Part shown: positions 9,611 to 16,097 of the stretch, piece by piece
Layout: every line of letters begins with the position of its first letter
How positions within the stretch are numbered: position 1 is the first letter of the stretch
Notes under the pieces: model-generated
The model's input: only the letters and a program-made list of their open reading frames with translations
Database searches by the model: none
Told to the model about the DNA's origin: nothing
Position numbers and translations under genes: made by a program
IMG/VR virus record: IMGVR_UViG_3300032431_000027
Location: 1 to 34,466 of that record
DNA: 34,466 nt
Direction: 5' to 3' (one strand)
From: a virus

Positions 9611-10359
9611 TCAGCTCTTTGAGTTGAGCAGCGGCCGAGCCGCGGCCACGACGCATTGGACGCGCGCGAGCACGTCCTCCCACTCGCTGCGCGGCACGCG
9701 CAGCACGGCAAGCGCAGCTCGTATCTCGACCATCGAAATCCCTTGCCAGAACGCGGCGCCGGGCCCGATCACCAGCGCCCACATGCATGACCGGTACACC
9801 GACACCGCCAGCCAATTGCACGTGAGCACCTCGATATCGCTGCATTGGTGGGGTGAGTTCCATTTTGCGATTACGTCGGCAGGTGCGCCGAACTGGGCCA
9901 GCTGCTCCGCAACTGCATGCCGATCAACCTGCTTGCGGCCGCCGCTTAGCGCTTCGGCGACCGCTTCAAGTTTTTTGCCGGTGCGGCGCGGTAGCCGCTG
10001 AAAAACGCGTCGAAAGTGGCAACCCGCAGCGCCAGGGTTGAGAGCACCTGCTCACGCTGTTTTGCAGGGTCGTACGCAGTGCCGTCACCGTCGCCAATTC
10101 CGTCCACGCCCTCGAGCACTTCCTCAAGCACGCGGAGCTGGTAGTCGGTCACCTGCCGCGTCGTCGGGACCTGGCGATTGCCCTGTTCGTCCTCGTCGCC
10201 GATCTCGCGGATATCGTCCATAAATTCGGTAAAGCGATCGCTCGACACGAATTTGTAGCGGGCGGTGAATTCGCCTTCGTTGAAAACGCCGGCTTTCTCG
10301 GTCGGCAGGCGGACCTTGACGACCGCGGCAAAAGTGCTGATCTGGATGAGCTTGAGCAT
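9611..10359 (-). CDS. Tail assembly chaperone GT, -1 frameshift product
   Basis: Joined product of two overlapping frames. Translation starts at the ATG at 10359 and reads 130 codons to the slippery heptamer AAAAAAC (minus strand 9976-9970). It slips back one base and continues for 119 codons to the stop at 9611-9613, giving about 249 residues. The second frame has no good start of its own near the junction (only a GTG at 9829, inside the frame), but is open and protein-like from the slip site: LEAVAEALSGG, then VAEQLAQFGAPADVIAKW, VLTCNWLAVSVY and VEIRAALAVLRV. Its place between tail tube and tape measure is where lambda makes gpG and gpGT, chaperones that bind the tape measure and recruit tail tube subunits. 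Confidence 0.75.
9935..9976 (-). promoter_or_regulatory. Programmed -1 ribosomal frameshift signal
   Basis: On the minus strand the heptamer A AAA AAC (9976-9970) sits in the zero frame of the tail chaperone gene, as X XXY YYZ sites require. After a 5-nt spacer (TTGAA) comes an inverted repeat: 5' arm GCGGTCGCC (9964-9956) pairs with GGCGGCCGC (9943-9935), nine pairs including one U-G, around a 12-nt loop. The zero-frame stop TAA (9948-9946) lies in that loop. The -1 frame is open across the site and on to 9611. Heptamer, spacer, stem and open frame together match the textbook layout of a -1 signal. Confidence 0.8.
9946..10359 (-). CDS. Tail assembly chaperone G (zero-frame product)
   Basis: A 137-residue protein made when ribosomes do not slip. 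The start ATG at 10359 follows the tail-tube gene by about 90 bases; an in-frame open stretch up to 10584 lies antisense-like inside the tail-tube gene and was not used. The sequence starts MLKLIQISTFAAVVKVRLP, has an acidic middle (DDIREIGDEDEQG) and a helical end (LSTLALRVATFDAFFSGY), as usual for tail chaperones (the TAC family of siphophages). The last codons before the stop contain the slippery site and the 5' arm of a hairpin. Without frameshifting the product ends NLKRSPKR. Known chaperones of this type coat the tape measure before tube assembly. Confidence 0.75.
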   Translation of the reverse strand: MLKLIQISTFAAVVKVRLPTEKAGVFNEGEFTARYKFVSSDRFTEFMDDIREIGDEDEQGNRQVPTTRQVTDYQLRVLEEVLEGVDGIGDGDGTAYDPAKQREQVLSTLALRVATFDAFFSGYRAAPAKNLKRSPKR

Positions 10360-10399
10360 GGTTTTTCCGTGTAGGTGATGGGCATTGATCGGTGCATGA

Positions 10400-10422
10400 C
10401 TCGGCCGCCAGAGGCGGCCGAG
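10400..10422 (-). promoter_or_regulatory. Perfect 10-bp hairpin after the tail tube gene
   Basis: The arms CTCGGCCGCC and GGCGGCCGAG are perfectly complementary around a 3-nt loop, 26 bases downstream of the tail-tube stop. On the transcribed minus strand no T-run follows, so this is not a classic intrinsic terminator. It may protect the 3' end of a processed tail-tube message or cause partial termination, keeping downstream genes lower than the tube gene. Confidence 0.55.
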
Positions 10423-10447
10423 CAAAGGCGCAAAAATTGCCGGTTGA

Positions 10448-11377
10448 TCAGGTGAAAGTGAGGGAGTACTCGTCGCCGCCGGCACCCGAGGGCACTGCGG
10501 TGAATGCGATGTCGAAGCCGGCGACGCCTTCAATATCGACAGGCTTCGGGTACTCCAACTGAGCGCGAATCGGCGCAGAAACACTGCGGCCGCCGGTGCT
10601 TGTGATCGCGTTCGTGATCACTACGATCGATTGCGCGTTTGCCAGCGCCCAAGGATTCCAAGTCGCAAGCGCGTCGTTTTTGACGACCTGCAGCGTGCCG
10701 GTCGGCTTGCGGTCAGTCAGCACCACTTCGCGGTTTTCGCTGGTCTCGATAAGCGGCAAAGTTGCGTTCTGCGCGAGAGACAGCTGGCGTGCGTAGACGG
10801 GCACACCGGCGATCTGCACGTTCCACGTCTCCGTCTCGATCGCAGCCGGGGTGCTGAATGCCGCCCAGTCGATCGACGCGGGCGCCTCGCCGTCTTGCGG
10901 GATAACCAGCAGCCCGGTCAGCTGCACGGTCGCTTTGGCGTATTCCTTGACATTGAAGGCGAAGGACATCGAGCCGCGCACACCCAGCATCCGAAAACGA
11001 ATGCCGGCCATGAAAAAATCGATCGTGGCGGAGGGCAGGCCCAGGCTGATCGGCGCGTAAACCGCGTTGGTAGCGGGCGTCAGCACCTCGCTGTGGCCGC
11101 AGATGCGATACAGCCCGCCGAGCGGCGCGGCCAGCCCCGCAGTCGCGGATCCAATCACATCCACCGTGCCGCTCAGCGTGATCCGTTTGCCGACAAGCAC
11201 GAACGGGTCGCCACCAAAATGCGGCGAGTCCAGGTTGCGTTCCAGCTTGTCCGCAACGGGCTCAATCGAGGAGTCCATCAGCCGGATTGCGTTGGCCGCG
11301 GCCATCGTGGCGGCGACGCCGTAGGTGGTTTCGATATTGAGCAAAGCGACGCGGTCAGTAGAGCTGCGGAAGGGCAT
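10448..11377 (-). CDS. Major tail tube protein
   Basis: A 309-residue protein placed between tail completion genes and the tail chaperones, the standard slot for the tail tube subunit. The N-terminus (SSTDRVALLNIETTYGV) and the end (PVDIEGVAGFDIAFTAVPSGAGGDEYSLTFT) match the general pattern of siphophage tube proteins: an opening loop and a final beta-strand segment. The start is ATG behind AAGGAG, one of the strongest ribosome binding sites in this operon, which suits a very abundant protein. A perfect hairpin follows the gene. In Mu this slot would hold a sheath gene followed by a short tube gene; here there is one long tube gene and no sheath, so the tail should be non-contractile. Confidence 0.75.
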   Translation of the reverse strand: MPFRSSTDRVALLNIETTYGVAATMAAANAIRLMDSSIEPVADKLERNLDSPHFGGDPFVLVGKRITLSGTVDVIGSATAGLAAPLGGLYRICGHSEVLTPATNAVYAPISLGLPSATIDFFMAGIRFRMLGVRGSMSFAFNVKEYAKATVQLTGLLVIPQDGEAPASIDWAAFSTPAAIETETWNVQIAGVPVYARQLSLAQNATLPLIETSENREVVLTDRKPTGTLQVVKNDALATWNPWALANAQSIVVITNAITSTGGRSVSAPIRAQLEYPKPVDIEGVAGFDIAFTAVPSGAGGDEYSLTFT

Positions 11378-11380
11378 GTA

Positions 11381-11641
11381 TTACTCCTTGCGGGGGCCGG
11401 ACTTCCGGCGCGGTGCGGTTTCGATGGGCGGCAAAGCGGTCGCGCCGCCGTCGTGGATTTGAGCCTCTAAATCGAGCGTCTCGACGGCGTCGGGATCGGT
11501 CTGCGTAATCGGGTGAGGGGCAGTCGGGTAGCCCGTGGGCGGCTGCAAGCAGGTCAAACTGCCGTCAGCCTCGCGGCGATAGCTGCCGCCGTCCCGCGGC
11601 ATTGGCAGCGGTGTATTCGGTTGGGTCGGGTTGTCTTTCAT
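11381..11641 (-). CDS. Small proline-rich protein before the tail tube
   Basis: An 86-residue polar protein. Its ATG at 11641 overlaps the stop of the upstream gene (ATGA), which decides the start over a longer in-frame reading beginning at 11692. It is rich in Pro, Thr and Asp (TQPNTPLPMPRDGG, then PTAPHPITQTDPDAV) and ends with a basic tail (RRKSGPRKE), so it is likely to be largely disordered. I do not recognise a family. It lies in the same slot as the short DUF2635-type proteins of Mu-like phages but does not clearly match them. Its role in tail assembly is only suggested by its neighbours. Confidence 0.6.
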   Translation of the reverse strand: MKDNPTQPNTPLPMPRDGGSYRREADGSLTCLQPPTGYPTAPHPITQTDPDAVETLDLEAQIHDGGATALPPIETAPRRKSGPRKE

Positions 11642-12081
11642 CACTGGCGCACCTCCGCGCGGTAGCGGGTCTGATAAATCACTTGGCTGCACAGCCAGCT
11701 GGCGAGATAGAACTCGTCGCGCGCAGTATCGAAATGCAGGCCCTGGTAGCGCTCAAAGCCGTCCGGGCTCCATCCGAGAAGCCGCGCGTCTACCGCGCTC
11801 TGCAATGCGTCCATCGCCTTGCGAGCTGCGGATCCGGTGTCAGCGGTGCCGGCGTGGCTGACGAACAGAACGACCTGGACTGAGACGCGAATGTTCTGCA
11901 GCAGCACGCCGTTGCTTGCGCCGATCGGTGGCTCGCCGTGTCGCTGGTGCACAACGAATGCGGCCGGCGCGGCACGCGGTTTCTGCGCGATCGCAGTCGA
12001 CAGATCGGCTGCGTCGCCGATCAACTTGAGCGCGGTGACAGCCGCCAAGCGATCCATTACTGCTGCGGTCGGAAAACTCAC
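11641..12081 (-). CDS. Tail terminator-like protein (Mu gp37 type)
   Basis: A 146-residue protein beginning with GTG at 12081, which overlaps the stop of the DUF1320 gene (GTGA). The N-terminus is an Ala-rich helix (AAVMDRLAAVTALKLIGDAADL). A beta-rich core follows (NIRVSVQVVLFVSH, then ARDEFYLASWLCSQVIYQTRY), as in the gp37/tail-terminator-like proteins found after gp36 in Mu-like phages. Such proteins cap the tail tube or join it to the head. Order is as expected: capsid, gp35-like, gp36-like, this gene, tail tube. The family assignment rests on order plus overall pattern, so another neck protein is possible. Confidence 0.6.
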   Translation of the reverse strand: MSFPTAAVMDRLAAVTALKLIGDAADLSTAIAQKPRAAPAAFVVHQRHGEPPIGASNGVLLQNIRVSVQVVLFVSHAGTADTGSAARKAMDALQSAVDARLLGWSPDGFERYQGLHFDTARDEFYLASWLCSQVIYQTRYRAEVRQ

Positions 12082-12599
12082 AGGCCGCCTAGGGTGCCGC
12101 GACTAAAAAGGCGCGGCCTCGCGGTGATGCGGACCCGACCCGCGTCAGCGTCGGCTGAGTCTGAATTCACTGGCGCGAGAGGGTCACCAGCGCCGAGGCT
12201 CAACGCGCCGCCGGCTACCAACAAAAGGGCGCGGCGGGCGTCGCGATAGTCGCGCTCGATGCGGCCCACGCCCTCGTCGAGGGCCTCGCGGTGTGGGTGC
12301 AGGTGGTAGAGCGCGAATGCGCGCGTCCACACCATCAGCACGGGAAATTTGACGACGTCGGCGGGCAGCAGATAGCCGCGCTGGCTCAGGTACGCATTCA
12401 CCTCGCCTGTCGCCGCTTCGCACTGCTCGGTGACAGCGATGAGCGCGGCGTCGGCTGCGGCGATTTCAAGCGCCGAAAATGCGGTGCGGTCACCGGCGGC
12501 GAGCGTGGCATCCCAGAGCTCCAGCGGCAGCTCAAAAAGCTGCGCGAGGTCGAGGCTGCCGCCGGGGCGGCTGGAAAGCTGGTGGGGGCTGACGTACAC
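12078..12599 (-). CDS. DUF1320 head-tail connector (Mu gp36 type)
   Basis: A 173-residue protein with the opening typical of DUF1320 (Mu gp36/J-like): a short YVSPHQL start, then LAQLFEL and helices with many Ala/Asp residues. There is a run of the VNAYLSQRGYLLP kind and the FPVLMVWTRAFALYHLH helix that marks this family. It continues with ERDYRDARRALLLVAGGALSLG and a polar C-terminus. Family members act at the head-tail joint. The start is GTG at 12599, just after the stop of the gp35-like gene, with AAGG upstream. Its stop overlaps the next GTG start. Synteny with other Mu-like phages is good. Confidence 0.75.
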   Translation of the reverse strand: MYVSPHQLSSRPGGSLDLAQLFELPLELWDATLAAGDRTAFSALEIAAADAALIAVTEQCEAATGEVNAYLSQRGYLLPADVVKFPVLMVWTRAFALYHLHPHREALDEGVGRIERDYRDARRALLLVAGGALSLGAGDPLAPVNSDSADADAGRVRITARPRLFSRGTLGGL

Positions 12600-12602
12600 G
12601 GA

Positions 12603-12941
12603 TCAGGCCTTGGGATTCGGGAGATTGGCGGCAGCCTTGGCAGCAGCTTTGGCAGCAGCCTTGGCCGGCGCCTTGGCGACGCGTTTTGCCGGCGCCTTCG
12701 GGGCGTCAGGCGCTGCAGGTTTGGCGGCGGATTCCTGCGGCGCGTCGTCGGCCAGGCTGGCGGATCCCGCAGCAGATTTCAGGGTGGGCGCGCGGGTCAC
12801 GATCAGCTGCGCCTCGCCCTCGATCGCTTCGAGCTGCTCGACCGTGAGCTGATCAAGCGGGATCTCGCGCGGCGCGCGGGTGAACTCAAAGCTGGCGCGA
12901 CGAAACGACTGACGGACTGAGACGACTAGGACTGACGACAT
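12603..12941 (-). CDS. FluMu gp35-like protein with histone-like tail
   Basis: A 112-residue protein. Residues about 5-50 resemble the FluMu N-terminal domain of Mu-like prophages (SFRRASFEFTRAPREIPLDQLTVEQLEAIEGEAQLIV). The rest is low-complexity: an Ala/Pro/Lys-rich tail (PKAPAKRVAKAPAKAAAKAAAK) like histone H1 or bacterial AlgP-type tails. Such basic tails often bind DNA or the inner capsid surface. It follows the major capsid gene after a strong hairpin, as gp35 follows gpT in Mu. The start ATG has GAGG upstream. The tail is encoded by 12-bp repeats, so its length may vary between relatives. Confidence 0.7.
   Translation of the reverse strand: MSSVLVVSVRQSFRRASFEFTRAPREIPLDQLTVEQLEAIEGEAQLIVTRAPTLKSAAGSASLADDAPQESAAKPAAPDAPKAPAKRVAKAPAKAAAKAAAKAAANLPNPKA
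12627..12686 (-). repeat. Five 12-bp repeats encoding AKAA-type tail
   Basis: Five imperfect 12-base units follow one another (GGC.GCAGC.TT-like on the plus strand). They encode the Lys/Ala repeats at the C-terminus of the gp35-like protein. The units differ by a few bases each. Slippage here would change the length of the basic tail without breaking the frame. Confidence 0.7.
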
Positions 12942-12957
12942 GGGAACCTCTGATGAG

Positions 12958-12986
12958 ACTGACCGCGGCCATGGGCCGCGGTCAGT
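12958..12986 (-). promoter_or_regulatory. Perfect 13-bp hairpin after the major capsid gene
   Basis: The arms ACTGACCGCGGCC and GGCCGCGGTCAGT are perfectly complementary around a 3-nt loop. The hairpin fills most of the gap between the capsid stop (13010) and the next start (12941). No T-run follows on the transcribed strand. Like the hairpin after the tail tube gene, it could stabilise the 3' end of capsid mRNA or lower readthrough into downstream genes. Confidence 0.6.
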
Positions 12987-13009
12987 ACGGCTTCTAAGCT
13001 GGACCTGGC

Positions 13010-13909
13010 TTAGGCCAGGCGCGAATCGTCGAGCACCTCGACGAGTCCCCTCATGACATTGTCGGCACCGTTTGCGAGGGTGGTCGCACTGACCAGCTTC
13101 ATCGCAGCGAATTTCAGTGCCGGCGGCACTACCAGCAACGTCGGCTTGAAGCCCAGCTCCCGGCCGTTATCGCCCTTGCGAGCAGTCATTGCGGTGTAGC
13201 CCGCGACCAAGCTGGCCTCGTCGAGGACCGCGCGGCTGCCGTACGCCTGCTGCCAGAAACCAAAACCGACATTGCAGCGGCTGTCGACGCCGTAGATGTA
13301 TTCCTTGCGGTTGAAAACATTCTCGTCCGTGTCCGCAGTCATTGAGACGAAGTGCGGCTTCTTCCGTTCCTGGTAGATGATCGGCTTCAGTGCGCGGCTT
13401 GTGTCGAGCAGATACCAGGGCGTACCGCTGCCGCCGTTGTTGTCCCAGTTCGACTGCGACTCGACCACGCCGTTCGAATTGATCACCGGGTGATCGGTAT
13501 CAAAAAAGAACTGGCCGTCGTAGCACAGCGTGCTGTTGCCGAGCTTCAGCAAGCTGAAAACAAGGTCGTCGGGGTGCTCGCCGGCGGACTGCCCGAGTTC
13601 TTTCATCAGCGGCGTGTAGATGCCCAAATTGTCGTCGTCGATATCGTCGCGATCGACGCCGACAGTCAGCTCGAACGGTTTGTTGCGGATCGCGTAGCCG
13701 TGAGCCGCCATGCCGTTGACGACGCGGTCGCCGAGCCACTCGCGCATTTTCGGAAATTTGCCGAGCCATCCGTACTCGTTACTTTTGCTGCTCGACGTGA
13801 CGTACGTCGCGATGCGCGCGTAGTTAGACGGCGCAGCGCCCATGCCGTCCTTAAAAGCCGCGCTGAAAGCGACGTAGAGCGTGCGCAGGGTGCCTGTATT
13901 GATGAGCAT
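13010..13909 (-). CDS. T: Major capsid protein (Mu gpT type)
   Basis: A 299-residue protein with the hallmarks of the Mu gpT family: the start LINTGTLRTLYVAFSAAFKDG, then the W-L-G-x-x-P-x-x-R-E-W motif (WLGKFPKMREWLGD). This is followed by KPFELTVGVDRDDIDDDNLG, then FFDTDHPV, and a C-terminal part with GFKPTLLVVPPAL. Family members form the icosahedral shell after proteolysis and scaffold removal. The gene follows protease/scaffold and decoration genes, as in Mu-like phages. The start ATG has GGAGAG upstream and a strong hairpin follows the stop, both fitting a highly made protein. The length (about 300 residues) is normal for the family. Confidence 0.93.
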   Translation of the reverse strand: MLINTGTLRTLYVAFSAAFKDGMGAAPSNYARIATYVTSSSKSNEYGWLGKFPKMREWLGDRVVNGMAAHGYAIRNKPFELTVGVDRDDIDDDNLGIYTPLMKELGQSAGEHPDDLVFSLLKLGNSTLCYDGQFFFDTDHPVINSNGVVESQSNWDNNGGSGTPWYLLDTSRALKPIIYQERKKPHFVSMTADTDENVFNRKEYIYGVDSRCNVGFGFWQQAYGSRAVLDEASLVAGYTAMTARKGDNGRELGFKPTLLVVPPALKFAAMKLVSATTLANGADNVMRGLVEVLDDSRLA

Positions 13910-13949
13910 GAATCTCTCCGAGAAGTAGAAGGCGGGCTAGAAAGCCCCG

Positions 13950-14357
13950 TCAGAATTGAACCCACACGCCGCGCTCATTCACGTCGCGCAGAACGCCAGC
14001 CGGCGAGCGGGTGCCGGTGCCGTCGGTCCGCGCAACGGTTTGGTTGTCCACGATGTGAACAATCGCGCCGATATCGCCGCGCGTGACCAAGTCCGCGGCA
14101 GCGGAGTTGTCGAGCGCGAAACAGCCGCGGCGGACGCGCACGCTAATCGCGCCTGCGGCGCCGCCAACGTTGTCAGCGGTGACCTCGACAACGCCGACGC
14201 CACGCCGCGCTGTCGCTGTGGCGCCGGGCTCGGCAAATCCGCTGGCGTTGACCATCGCGATCGTCCCGGCCAGCAGCCGGACGTTCCCGGCTACGGGCAG
14301 ATCCACATGGGTCGCGTCGCGGCGGGGGGTGTTGCGCTCAGCAGTGGTAGCGGGCAT
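13950..14357 (-). CDS. Small capsid decoration-like protein
   Basis: A 135-residue protein between scaffold and major capsid. It is rich in small residues and beta-type runs (VDLPVAGNVRLLAGTIAMVNASGFAEPG, then ADNVGGAAGAISVRVRRGCFALDN). It ends VLRDVNERGVWVQF. This resembles the short beta-rich proteins (DUF2190-like) that sit beside gpT-type capsids and may bind the capsid surface. The exact family is uncertain. The start ATG has GGAG at proper spacing. A 5-bp hairpin (13934-13947) lies in the short gap before the capsid gene. Shape and position suggest decoration or stabilisation of the head. Confidence 0.6.
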   Translation of the reverse strand: MPATTAERNTPRRDATHVDLPVAGNVRLLAGTIAMVNASGFAEPGATATARRGVGVVEVTADNVGGAAGAISVRVRRGCFALDNSAAADLVTRGDIGAIVHIVDNQTVARTDGTGTRSPAGVLRDVNERGVWVQF

Positions 14358-14394
14358 TTGGATTTACTCCGTAAGGGGTTTGGGTGGGCGCCGC

Positions 14395-14913
14395 TTAGCC
14401 GACCGCACGCGCGGTGCGCTCGGTGCGCTCGGCGGCATAGGCGGCCTCGCTGATCCCGAGCGCCGTGCACACGGCGCGTTCCTCAGCGTTGAGTGCGGTG
14501 CTGGCGTCAGCTGCGCCGCGGCCATCGAGGCCGCTATCCGGCGCGATCGTGTGCGCGCTGGCAACGTACGCGCGGAAGCGTTCAAGTCCGGCAGCGTCGT
14601 TGCACAGCGCGCGGTGATAGTCGGCCGATGCCGGCGCGATCTTCCGATCTTTCAGCGCGCCCTCCATGGCCAAATCGACGCTGGCCTTGAGCTGAGCTGC
14701 GTCGCGCTCGCGCAGCTGCGTCTCAGCGTTTTGTGCGCGCGTCTGCGACTGATCGTAGTCAGCGCGCGGGACGTAGCGCTGCAAATCCCGCGACTCAGAA
14801 TTGATCGCCGTGCGCAGGGCTGCGATCGCCGCGAGCACTGCGGCCTCGTCCGCATCAACAGACACGCTGAGAGCGGCGGCCACGGCCGCTGAGAGTGAAA
14901 GTTTGAGTTCCAT
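14395..14913 (-). CDS. Internal-start scaffold protein (Mu Z type)
   Basis: In-frame ATG at 14913 within the protease gene, preceded by CGGAGAAAAAC, a strong ribosome binding site with correct spacing. It would yield a 172-residue protein starting MELKLSLSAAVAAALSVSV. This is the helical, acidic C-terminal part of the precursor (runs such as QSQTRAQNAETQLRERDAAQLKASVDLAMEGAL). Mu and lambda use the same layout: protease with a nested scaffold gene read from an internal start. The second start is needed because far more scaffold than protease is required. The evidence is the Shine-Dalgarno site and the family parallel. Confidence 0.65.
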   Translation of the reverse strand: MELKLSLSAAVAAALSVSVDADEAAVLAAIAALRTAINSESRDLQRYVPRADYDQSQTRAQNAETQLRERDAAQLKASVDLAMEGALKDRKIAPASADYHRALCNDAAGLERFRAYVASAHTIAPDSGLDGRGAADASTALNAEERAVCTALGISEAAYAAERTERTARAVG

Positions 14914-15393
14914 GTTTTTCTCCGAGTTGAGTGCTTGAAGCGGAAGGTTGGGGGTGTTCGTAAGCCCAGCGGACACAAGACGCACGATGCGTCCAGTACC
15001 GGGGTCGAAATCGAAAACGGGGGAGAGAAACCGGTACTCGCGATTGAGCACCTGGTCGTGACCGCGATCGGTCCAGCGCACGTCGGCCCAGAGCGCCCCT
15101 TCGCGCACGTTGAGCGCGGTGATCCAGGCAGCGGCCGGCGCCGTCTGCCCCTTGGGCGCGCGGTGCTGTGTCGCGTGCTCCCAATCAATGGGCAGCTCGA
15201 TGCCGCGTGCGTTGAAAGCCCGCAGCGTGGCGTCGACAGCGGCGCCGTCAAAAAGCCAGCTGCGCCCGTCGCGACCGACCACCGCCGGGCCCGTGGGAAT
15301 CAGCTGGACCGACGACGGCACGCCAGTGGCGCCAGCGACGTCGACAAGGCCGAGTTCAGAGCAGAGCGCGAGGGTGTTGGAGGCGTTGGGCAT
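14395..15393 (-). CDS. I: Prohead protease / scaffold precursor (Mu gpI type)
   Basis: A 332-residue protein that leads the minus-strand head operon. The N-terminal half matches Mu I-type proteases: VQLIPTGPAVVGRDGRSW, then the conserved block PIDWEHATQH with GQTAPAAAWI after it, and YRFLSPVFDFDPGTGRI. The C-terminal half is helical and charged, as in scaffolds. An internal ATG at 14913 probably makes the scaffold alone. I chose the ATG at 15393 because it lies nearest the family's usual start; a GTG at 15417 is also possible. The protease should cleave the scaffold during head maturation. Its usual partner gpG lies on the other strand at the far end of the window. Confidence 0.85.
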   Translation of the reverse strand: MPNASNTLALCSELGLVDVAGATGVPSSVQLIPTGPAVVGRDGRSWLFDGAAVDATLRAFNARGIELPIDWEHATQHRAPKGQTAPAAAWITALNVREGALWADVRWTDRGHDQVLNREYRFLSPVFDFDPGTGRIVRLVSAGLTNTPNLPLQALNSEKNMELKLSLSAAVAAALSVSVDADEAAVLAAIAALRTAINSESRDLQRYVPRADYDQSQTRAQNAETQLRERDAAQLKASVDLAMEGALKDRKIAPASADYHRALCNDAAGLERFRAYVASAHTIAPDSGLDGRGAADASTALNAEERAVCTALGISEAAYAAERTERTARAVG

Positions 15394-15491
15394 GGGGCGA
15401 TTGTTCGCCTGCTGCACGCCTGGGTGGGTTTCGACAGCTCGAAATCAGTAGCGGATCGCTGCGGCGGGAAACTCGCGCCGAGGTCGCGCGC

Positions 15492-15521
15492 ATGATCCAC
15501 GGCGCGGCATGGTTACGTCAA
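15492..15521 (-). promoter_or_regulatory. Candidate promoter of the minus-strand late operon
   Basis: On the minus strand, TTGACG (15521-15516) is followed after 18 bases by GATCAT (15497-15492), 4 of 6 matches to TATAAT. It lies about 100 bases before the start of the protease gene. The -35 box is embedded in GTTGACGTAAC, an imperfect form of the GTTACGTAAC palindrome found at 17269. A regulator bound there would block the promoter. A Mor/C-type activator could also act here instead. Confidence 0.35.
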
Positions 15522-15537
15522 CTAACGAGGTGCCCCA

Positions 15538-15663
15538 ATGGTCGAAATCACGACAACTATCTACAACGCAGTCTCGGCCTCTTCGATCTCGCGAGCGTGC
15601 CGTGCGCATCGCGCACAACCGCGGCGGCCGGCTGCGAGGAAAATAACCTGCGGCAGCGCTTGA
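15538..15663 (+). CDS. Possible 41-residue basic peptide
   Basis: A short open frame with an ATG at 15538 and GAGG seven bases upstream. It encodes MVEITTTIYNAVSASSISRACR, then a basic tail with RRPAARK. Its stop overlaps the first base of the 15663-15680 palindrome. I do not recognise it. In favour are the good ribosome binding site and codirection with the following genes; against are its length and the lack of a clear promoter. It could be a leader peptide for the cassette downstream. Confidence 0.3.
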   Translation: MVEITTTIYNAVSASSISRACRAHRAQPRRPAARKITCGSA

Positions 15664-15688
15664 CGTTACGCGCGTAACGTGCGAATGT
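15660..15688 (+). promoter_or_regulatory. Candidate promoter with 18-bp palindromic operator
   Basis: TTGACG (15660-15665) is followed 17 bases later by GAATGT (15683-15688). Between and overlapping the boxes lies a perfect 18-bp palindrome, ACGTTACGCGCGTAACGT (15663-15680). The first gene of the plus cassette starts at 15729. A palindrome between -35 and -10 is the usual place for a repressor operator. The half-site GTTACG recurs at 15512 and 17269. Confidence 0.5.
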
Positions 15689-15728
15689 ACTTCCACGCCA
15701 GCAACCGCCGGCACCGAGGAGAGACCAC

Positions 15729-16097
15729 ATGCCAGCCACTTCGATCAAAATGCTTGACGGCTTCGACCTGATCCGATTCGCACTTAATCCAAATATGGAG
15801 CTGCGTAGCGTAAGCGAGGAGCTTCTTGTCCAGGCGAGCGAGATCCTGACCGAAATGTTCCAAGGCGCGAGCGTGGCCGAGCCTGCCGCGTTTGCAAAAG
15901 AGTGGCGCGAAATCCACGTCGCCGCTCGGAGAATCGGCAAAGTTTCCGGCGACACTGAGAAGTCCTTTCGCGCTCTGTCAGAGATACAGGAGATCGCCTA
16001 CGCGACGACTGAGGCCTCCATCTTGTGGGCGCTTGTCGCGCAGTGCCTGACTCCTGAGCAGTTTAGCGCGCTGCAACTCGTCCCGGCCGCGTCATGA
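15729..16097 (+). CDS. Unknown helical protein, first gene of small cassette
   Basis: A 122-residue soluble, mostly helical protein with no recognised family. Visible runs are DGFDLIRFALNPNMELRSVSEELLVQASEILTEMF, then an acidic and basic middle, and ATTEASILWALVAQCLTPEQFSALQL. No signal peptide or metal motif is present. The start ATG has GAGGAGA upstream. Its stop overlaps the next start (ATGA), so it is the first member of a coupled set of five genes. The set lies between the head operon and the early genes, where temperate phages often keep accessory genes for host takeover or defence; a role of that kind is only inference. Confidence 0.65.
   Translation: MPATSIKMLDGFDLIRFALNPNMELRSVSEELLVQASEILTEMFQGASVAEPAAFAKEWREIHVAARRIGKVSGDTEKSFRALSEIQEIAYATTEASILWALVAQCLTPEQFSALQLVPAAS

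Larger units (their letters stand above)
15394..15728. other. Divergent control region between head and early arms
   Basis: About 310-335 bases separate the minus-strand head operon from the plus-strand cassette. They contain a minus-strand promoter-like sequence (15492-15521), a plus-strand one (15660-15688), GTTACG palindromes overlapping both, and a possible 41-codon gene (15538-15663). No longer gene is supported. This looks like the switch point between two divergent transcription units. Confidence 0.5.

Noticed and set aside
9588-9863. Alternative frame between tail chaperone and tape measure
   Set aside because: Arg/Ala-rich shadow; the -1 frame ending at 9611 is continuous with the slippery site and has normal composition.
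10360-10584. Longer N-terminus for the tail chaperone
   Set aside because: It would overlap the tail-tube gene and its hairpin and has no protein-like sequence; the ATG at 10359 is a better start.
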